From CBDIHH01 sp965279095 (GTDB lineage Bacteria; Pseudomonadota; Alphaproteobacteria; Caulobacterales; Caulobacteraceae), in contig CBDIHH010000006.1 in assembly GCA_965279095.1 (NCBI GenBank), forward strand, positions 889,612 through 953,611: 64,000 bases of DNA, given 5' to 3'. A program made the position numbers and the translations under genes. Positions 63,458 to 64,000 of this stretch are shown one piece after another (positions within the stretch are counted from its first letter, which is position 1; each line of letters opens with the position of its first letter). The notes under the pieces were generated by a model that had not been told where the DNA came from, made no database searches, and was given only the letters and a program-made list of their open reading frames with translations.

Positions 63458-64000
63458 ATGTCCGACTCCAAGCTGATCGAAGGCCGCACCGGGCCCTGGG
63501 AGATCGTCCTCGGGCTGGAGATCCACGCCCAGGTGGCGTCGAAATCCAAGCTGTTCTCGGGCGCCGCCGTCGGCTTCGGGGCGGGGCCCAACGAGCAGGT
63601 GGCCCTGGTCGACGCCGCCATGCCGGGCATGTTGCCGGTGATCAACCGCTACTGCGTCGAGCAGGCGGTGCGCACGGGCCTCGGTCTGAAGGCGCAGATC
63701 AATGAGTGGTCGCGGTTCGACCGCAAGAACTACTTCTATCCCGACCTGCCGCAGGGCTATCAGATCAGCCAGTTCAAGGACCCCATCGTCGGGGAGGGCG
63801 AGGTGCTGGTCGAACTCGACGACGGCGAGACCATCACCGTGCGCATCGAGCGGCTGCACCTGGAGCAGGACGCCGGCAAGTCCATCCACGACATCGATCC
63901 GAACGCCACCTACGTCGACCTCAATCGCGCCGGCACCGCCCTGATGGAGATCGTCTCCAAGCCCGACATGCGCAGCGCCGCCGAGGCGGCCGCCTACGTC
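63458..64000 (+). CDS. gatB: Asp-tRNA(Asn)/Glu-tRNA(Gln) amidotransferase subunit B, N-terminal part
   Basis: 181 codons from the ATG to the window edge, stop not reached. GatB binds the misacylated tRNA and amidates it. The conserved start WEIVLGLEIHAQVASKSKLF, DAAMPGMLP and the RKNYFYPDLPQGYQISQF motif are present, with the zinc- and metal-site region continuing past the window. It is separated from gatA by the opposite-strand TonB-like gene. Confidence 0.95.
   Translation, partial: MSDSKLIEGRTGPWEIVLGLEIHAQVASKSKLFSGAAVGFGAGPNEQVALVDAAMPGMLPVINRYCVEQAVRTGLGLKAQINEWSRFDRKNYFYPDLPQGYQISQFKDPIVGEGEVLVELDDGETITVRIERLHLEQDAGKSIHDIDPNATYVDLNRAGTALMEIVSKPDMRSAAEAAAYV

Overview
This window is a 64 kb piece of a very GC-rich alphaproteobacterial chromosome, almost certainly from the family Caulobacteraceae (Caulobacter/Phenylobacterium-like). 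The evidence is an adjacent divK-pleD pair closely matching the Caulobacter cell-cycle proteins (with a CtrA-type box in front), an RpoH-type heat-shock sigma factor, the ruvB-ybgC-tolQRAB-pal-cpoB-tilS-ftsH order, an alphaproteobacterial serC-serA pair, and large intergenic palindromes. No rRNA, tRNA, CRISPR array, insertion sequence or prophage was seen. Coding density is very high and no gene-free gap exceeds about 250 bases.

Layout. 1-10.4 kb: end of ruvB, the complete Tol-Pal envelope machine (ybgC, tolQ, tolR, tolA, tolB, pal, cpoB), tilS, ftsH and folP. 10.4-16.2 kb: thiD, a small periplasmic protein, serC with a structured leader, serA and purA. 16.2-24.5 kb: a degenerate receiver protein, rpoH, an RluD-type pseudouridine synthase, hisI, a DUF817 membrane protein, folE, cysS, an SRPBCC protein, an IscU-like scaffold and a CheY-like regulator. 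24.7-27.9 kb: yidD, thrS and a family 2 glycosyltransferase. 27.9-30.4 kb is the only clearly accessory patch: a lower-GC secreted orphan, a remnant of a second glycosyltransferase gene and a HigBA-type toxin-antitoxin pair. 30.4-38.6 kb: acetyltransferase, phosphodiesterase, RidA, dinB, ROK sugar kinase, DUF1499 protein, a small lipoprotein, a cupin-type oxygenase and a solitary DNA methyltransferase. 38.7-41.2 kb: divK, pleD, another CheY-like regulator and rpmG. 41.3-51.9 kb: M28 peptidase, TonB-domain-like secreted protein, RNase R, a three-gene cluster (Lgt-like protein, Tes-like radical SAM enzyme, small membrane protein), an Ala/Pro-rich anchored protein and topA. 52-64 kb: an ECF sigma factor with its DGPF partner, dprA, plsY, a dihydroorotase-like gene lacking metal ligands, pyrB, a Tat-exported beta-propeller, ruvX, gatC, gatA, a triple TonB-like-domain protein and the start of gatB.

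How the genes work together. The first block maintains the outer membrane during division (Tol-Pal) and membrane proteostasis (FtsH). divK and pleD couple phosphorelay signalling to cyclic di-GMP. pyrB and the inactive dihydroorotase-like gene probably form one aspartate transcarbamoylase holoenzyme. The most intriguing unit is the 46.4-48.7 kb cluster: an Lgt-type membrane protein that lost a usual catalytic Asn overlaps by 107 nt a radical SAM protein resembling the tetraether lipid synthase (Tes/MJ0619) family, followed by a small two-helix membrane protein. It is a good candidate for a bacterial lipid-modifying pathway. Other notable signals are recurring cloverleaf-like intergenic palindromes, a receiver domain with Glu at the phospho-Asp position, a probable CTG start in the ECF sigma gene, and a family of secreted TonB-C-like domains with paired cysteines.
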